Source: Bifidobacterium felsineum (GTDB lineage: Bacteria; Actinomycetota; Actinomycetes; Actinomycetales; Bifidobacteriaceae). Taken from it: a stretch of DNA of 64,000 nucleotides. Numbering within the stretch: position 1 is the stretch's first letter; every line of letters begins with the position of its first letter. The translations under genes and the position numbers were made by a program. Positions 62,239 to 64,000 of this stretch are shown piece after piece. Under the pieces are notes generated by a model. It searched no databases, was not told where the DNA came from, and worked only from the letters and a program-made list of their open reading frames with translations. Where the stretch lies: NCBI RefSeq assembly GCF_002802915.1, contig NZ_PEBJ01000002.1:411174-475173 (forward strand), read 5' to 3'.

Positions 62239-63681
62239 CTACACTTCGGCGAGCTGCGTGACGGTCGACGCGACCGCATTCGGCCGTGAGTGACGGAATC
62301 TTCCGGCGGCGAGGCCCACGCAAACGAGCGCGATGGCAAACAGGGTCACGATGCTTGTGGCCACAGCCCAACTTCCCACGTCCGTGCCGGATGTGGCAGA
62401 CCCGAATCCGAGCGCGTTGTCGATTGCCGTGCAGTACCACCAGCCGGGCGTGAGCTTGGCGATGGTGACCATTGCATCTGGCATCATGCTCATCGGGAAT
62501 GCGATGCCTGATGCGAATAGGATGAGCAGGCCAAACACGTTGGCAAAACCGTTGGCCACTGTATCTGAAGCGCCGAATTCGCCAAGCATAAATCCACAGG
62601 CTGTACACATGAGGGCGAACATGCAGATCGAGATGAAGGTCATCATCACGCCGTCTATTGGTATCGAAGCGATGTTCGCACCTGCAGCGGCCGTCAGCCC
62701 TAGTGCGATGAACAGATAGCCCACACAAATCAGCAAAGCGAAACCGCAGAGCACACCCATGCGCTTCAGTCCGATTGAGGCCGTGGACGGGGATGCCATA
62801 AGCCTGCGACGCAGCTCGCCCGCACCGAACACGCGCGCCACCAGGCTCACGCATACGCTTAGCGTCAGGAATAGCGGGTAGATAGCCGTCTTCATCGTGT
62901 CACCGAATCCGGAGGCAGCAGAGTTCGCCGTGCTCGCTTCCTGATCGTCCTGCGTTGTGATGTTCTCTACGACGACTGGACGATTGACCTTCGCGTCATG
63001 CGCCGTGCGTGCGGCTCGCTTGGCAGCGGACTGCACGTCGGCCGTCGTCAGATTGGATAGCGTTCCCTCGGGCAGTTCGTTGAGGTCGAATGTGGATGAG
63101 CCGTCCATGACCTGCGACCAGTCGCCATTCTGTCCGGTAACAGCGGAGCTTTTTGCATACTGTGCATACCATGCGGCGAGCTCACTGTCATCAATTTGCA
63201 CGTTCCTACCGATCAATGCGATACGAGTCAGGGAGAGGAATCCGTTCACATTCATACCGCCGATGGTGCCGGCTCCGGACGTGTAGCTGGTAACCGTTTC
63301 AACCTTCGGCATGTCACCACCGGATTGCGCAGCCTTGAGGAAGTCGGCGGCGTAACCGCGCGGGATGATGACGATAAGATCGGTCCAGTTCGAGGCGACG
63401 GCATGTTGCAATGATTCAGAATCGTCATCCAATTCGACCAGCGTGGCGGAATCAGACAGGTAGTCGCACAGTCCCTCAGCGATGCCGCCTCGGTTCGAAT
63501 CCCGGTCGATGACGGCGATGTTGACCTTCTCCGGCTCGTAGGTGTCGGCCACAGTACGGGTGGCTGCGGTGATCTGCGACCAGCTGAGCGTGAACATCAT
63601 GATACCCATGAGCACCAGGTAGATGATGATGTACGTGCGGTGCGCGAGCAGCACGCGCACGGTGGCTTTACAGGTGTTCAT
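62239..63681 (-). CDS. ABC-2 type transporter permease
   Basis: The 480-residue protein has an N-terminal helix (YIIIYLVLMGIMMFTLSW), a large outside domain of about 230 residues (VNIAVIDRDSNRGGIAEGLCDYLSD...) and five C-terminal helices ending near residue 460, the usual ABC-2/YhgE form of exporters. It overlaps the preceding permease gene by 14 bases, so the two are probably one heteromeric exporter. The ATPase would lie beyond the window. Confidence 0.88.
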   Translation of the reverse strand: MNTCKATVRVLLAHRTYIIIYLVLMGIMMFTLSWSQITAATRTVADTYEPEKVNIAVIDRDSNRGGIAEGLCDYLSDSATLVELDDDSESLQHAVASNWTDLIVIIPRGYAADFLKAAQSGGDMPKVETVTSYTSGAGTIGGMNVNGFLSLTRIALIGRNVQIDDSELAAWYAQYAKSSAVTGQNGDWSQVMDGSSTFDLNELPEGTLSNLTTADVQSAAKRAARTAHDAKVNRPVVVENITTQDDQEASTANSAASGFGDTMKTAIYPLFLTLSVCVSLVARVFGAGELRRRLMASPSTASIGLKRMGVLCGFALLICVGYLFIALGLTAAAGANIASIPIDGVMMTFISICMFALMCTACGFMLGEFGASDTVANGFANVFGLLILFASGIAFPMSMMPDAMVTIAKLTPGWWYCTAIDNALGFGSATSGTDVGSWAVATSIVTLFAIALVCVGLAAGRFRHSRPNAVASTVTQLAEV

Positions 63682-64000
63682 AGCGTTGCCTCCTGAGCAT
63701 GATCACGCCCGCCGCAAGAAACACCGCGCTCATCGTGAGCAGGATGGCGCAGGTGCGGACGAACGGCTGGTAGCTGTCGTAGTACATGAGTGAGTAGAAC
63801 AGGTTGGTTACCTGTTGGGCGGGGTTGATGGCAGCGAGTAGTGGCGCCTTGCGTGAAATCAGGTCGCTCAGTTCCATGGCGAATCCGCCGTACAGGCCGC
63901 TGAACAGGGACAGCGAGCAGGCGATCGCAGTGGACATGCCTTGCTTGACGCCGGTCGTGAGCTTGGGAATTGCGCCGATCATCGTGCCGAACGCGCAGGT
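63668..64000 (-). CDS. ABC-2 type transporter permease, C-terminal part, runs off the window
   Basis: The frame is open to the window edge and ends in MIGAIPKLTTGVKQGMSTAIACSLSLFSGLYGG..., followed by helices (TCAILLTMSAVFLAAGVIML) and a short basic tail (RRQRYEHL). It is the end of a second ABC-2 permease that overlaps the gene at 62239. The first residues visible are TCAFGT. The start and length are outside the window. Confidence 0.85.
   Translation of the reverse strand, partial: TCAFGTMIGAIPKLTTGVKQGMSTAIACSLSLFSGLYGGFAMELSDLISRKAPLLAAINPAQQVTNLFYSLMYYDSYQPFVRTCAILLTMSAVFLAAGVIMLRRQRYEHL

Overview
The window looks like a piece of a Bifidobacterium chromosome, most likely B. longum or a close relative. 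This rests on moderately high GC with actinobacterial codon choice, a fused shikimate kinase/3-dehydroquinate synthase (aroK-aroB), a transhydrogenase split into three genes, an actinobacterial suf gene order (sufB-D-C-S-U-T), glgC, a lone TadV-type prepilin peptidase, LacI-type palindromic operators and many short GC-rich hairpin terminators. The species is an inference; no rRNA gene is present. I see no prophage, insertion sequence, CRISPR array or clear island. Most genes are on the minus strand.

Layout. 1-4 kb: the end of a membrane protein with a probable frameshift, peroxiredoxin Bcp, a LacI regulator, an unlisted 42-residue gene behind a LacI-type promoter/operator, and an amidohydrolase. 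4.3-8.6 kb: a xenobiotic or stress module (short-chain dehydrogenase, Old Yellow Enzyme, TetR regulator, DHA2 efflux pump). 8.7-16.5 kb: hemW, lepA, rpsT, a TRIC-type channel, ilvE, rplY and a membrane-anchored alpha/beta hydrolase. 16.7-21.9 kb: pntB-pntAB-pntAA, divergent from a long-chain acyl-CoA synthetase. 22-27.4 kb: a co-directional run rsmE-hinT-phoH-ybeY-corC-era (RNA maturation, GTPase). 27.5-30 kb: tRNA-Leu(GAG), a TrmH/SpoU methyltransferase and glgC (glycogen).

30.1-38.1 kb: an L,D-transpeptidase, then the suf operon for Fe-S cluster assembly with a large internal hairpin. 38.2-43.7 kb: aroC-aroKB-aroQ (shikimate pathway) and pyrG, then the divergent prepilin peptidase. 43.8-48.9 kb: DUF948-DUF6167-alaS-ruvX-mltG. 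At 48.96-49.09 kb lies an array of about six 20-bp repeats spaced every ~21 bp. 49.1-56.1 kb: a histidine phosphatase, rpsD, an ABC exporter with a DUF4418 protein, and pcrA with a low-complexity YGS tract. 56.2-58.2 kb: xpt-pbuX purine salvage. 58.3-64 kb is more accessory: a DUF2975/Xre pair under an operator-bearing promoter, a lysozyme-like secreted protein, a Cys-rich small membrane protein, an AlbA_2-type ATP-binding regulator and two ABC-2 type permease genes, the last running off the window.

The least explained parts are the 42-residue gene with its LacI-type control region, the 21-bp repeat array before the alaS group, hairpins that enclose the stop codons of era, pcrA and hinT, the sufS-sufC hairpin, and the Cys-rich membrane protein. 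All functions were assigned by reading the protein sequences; no database search was run.
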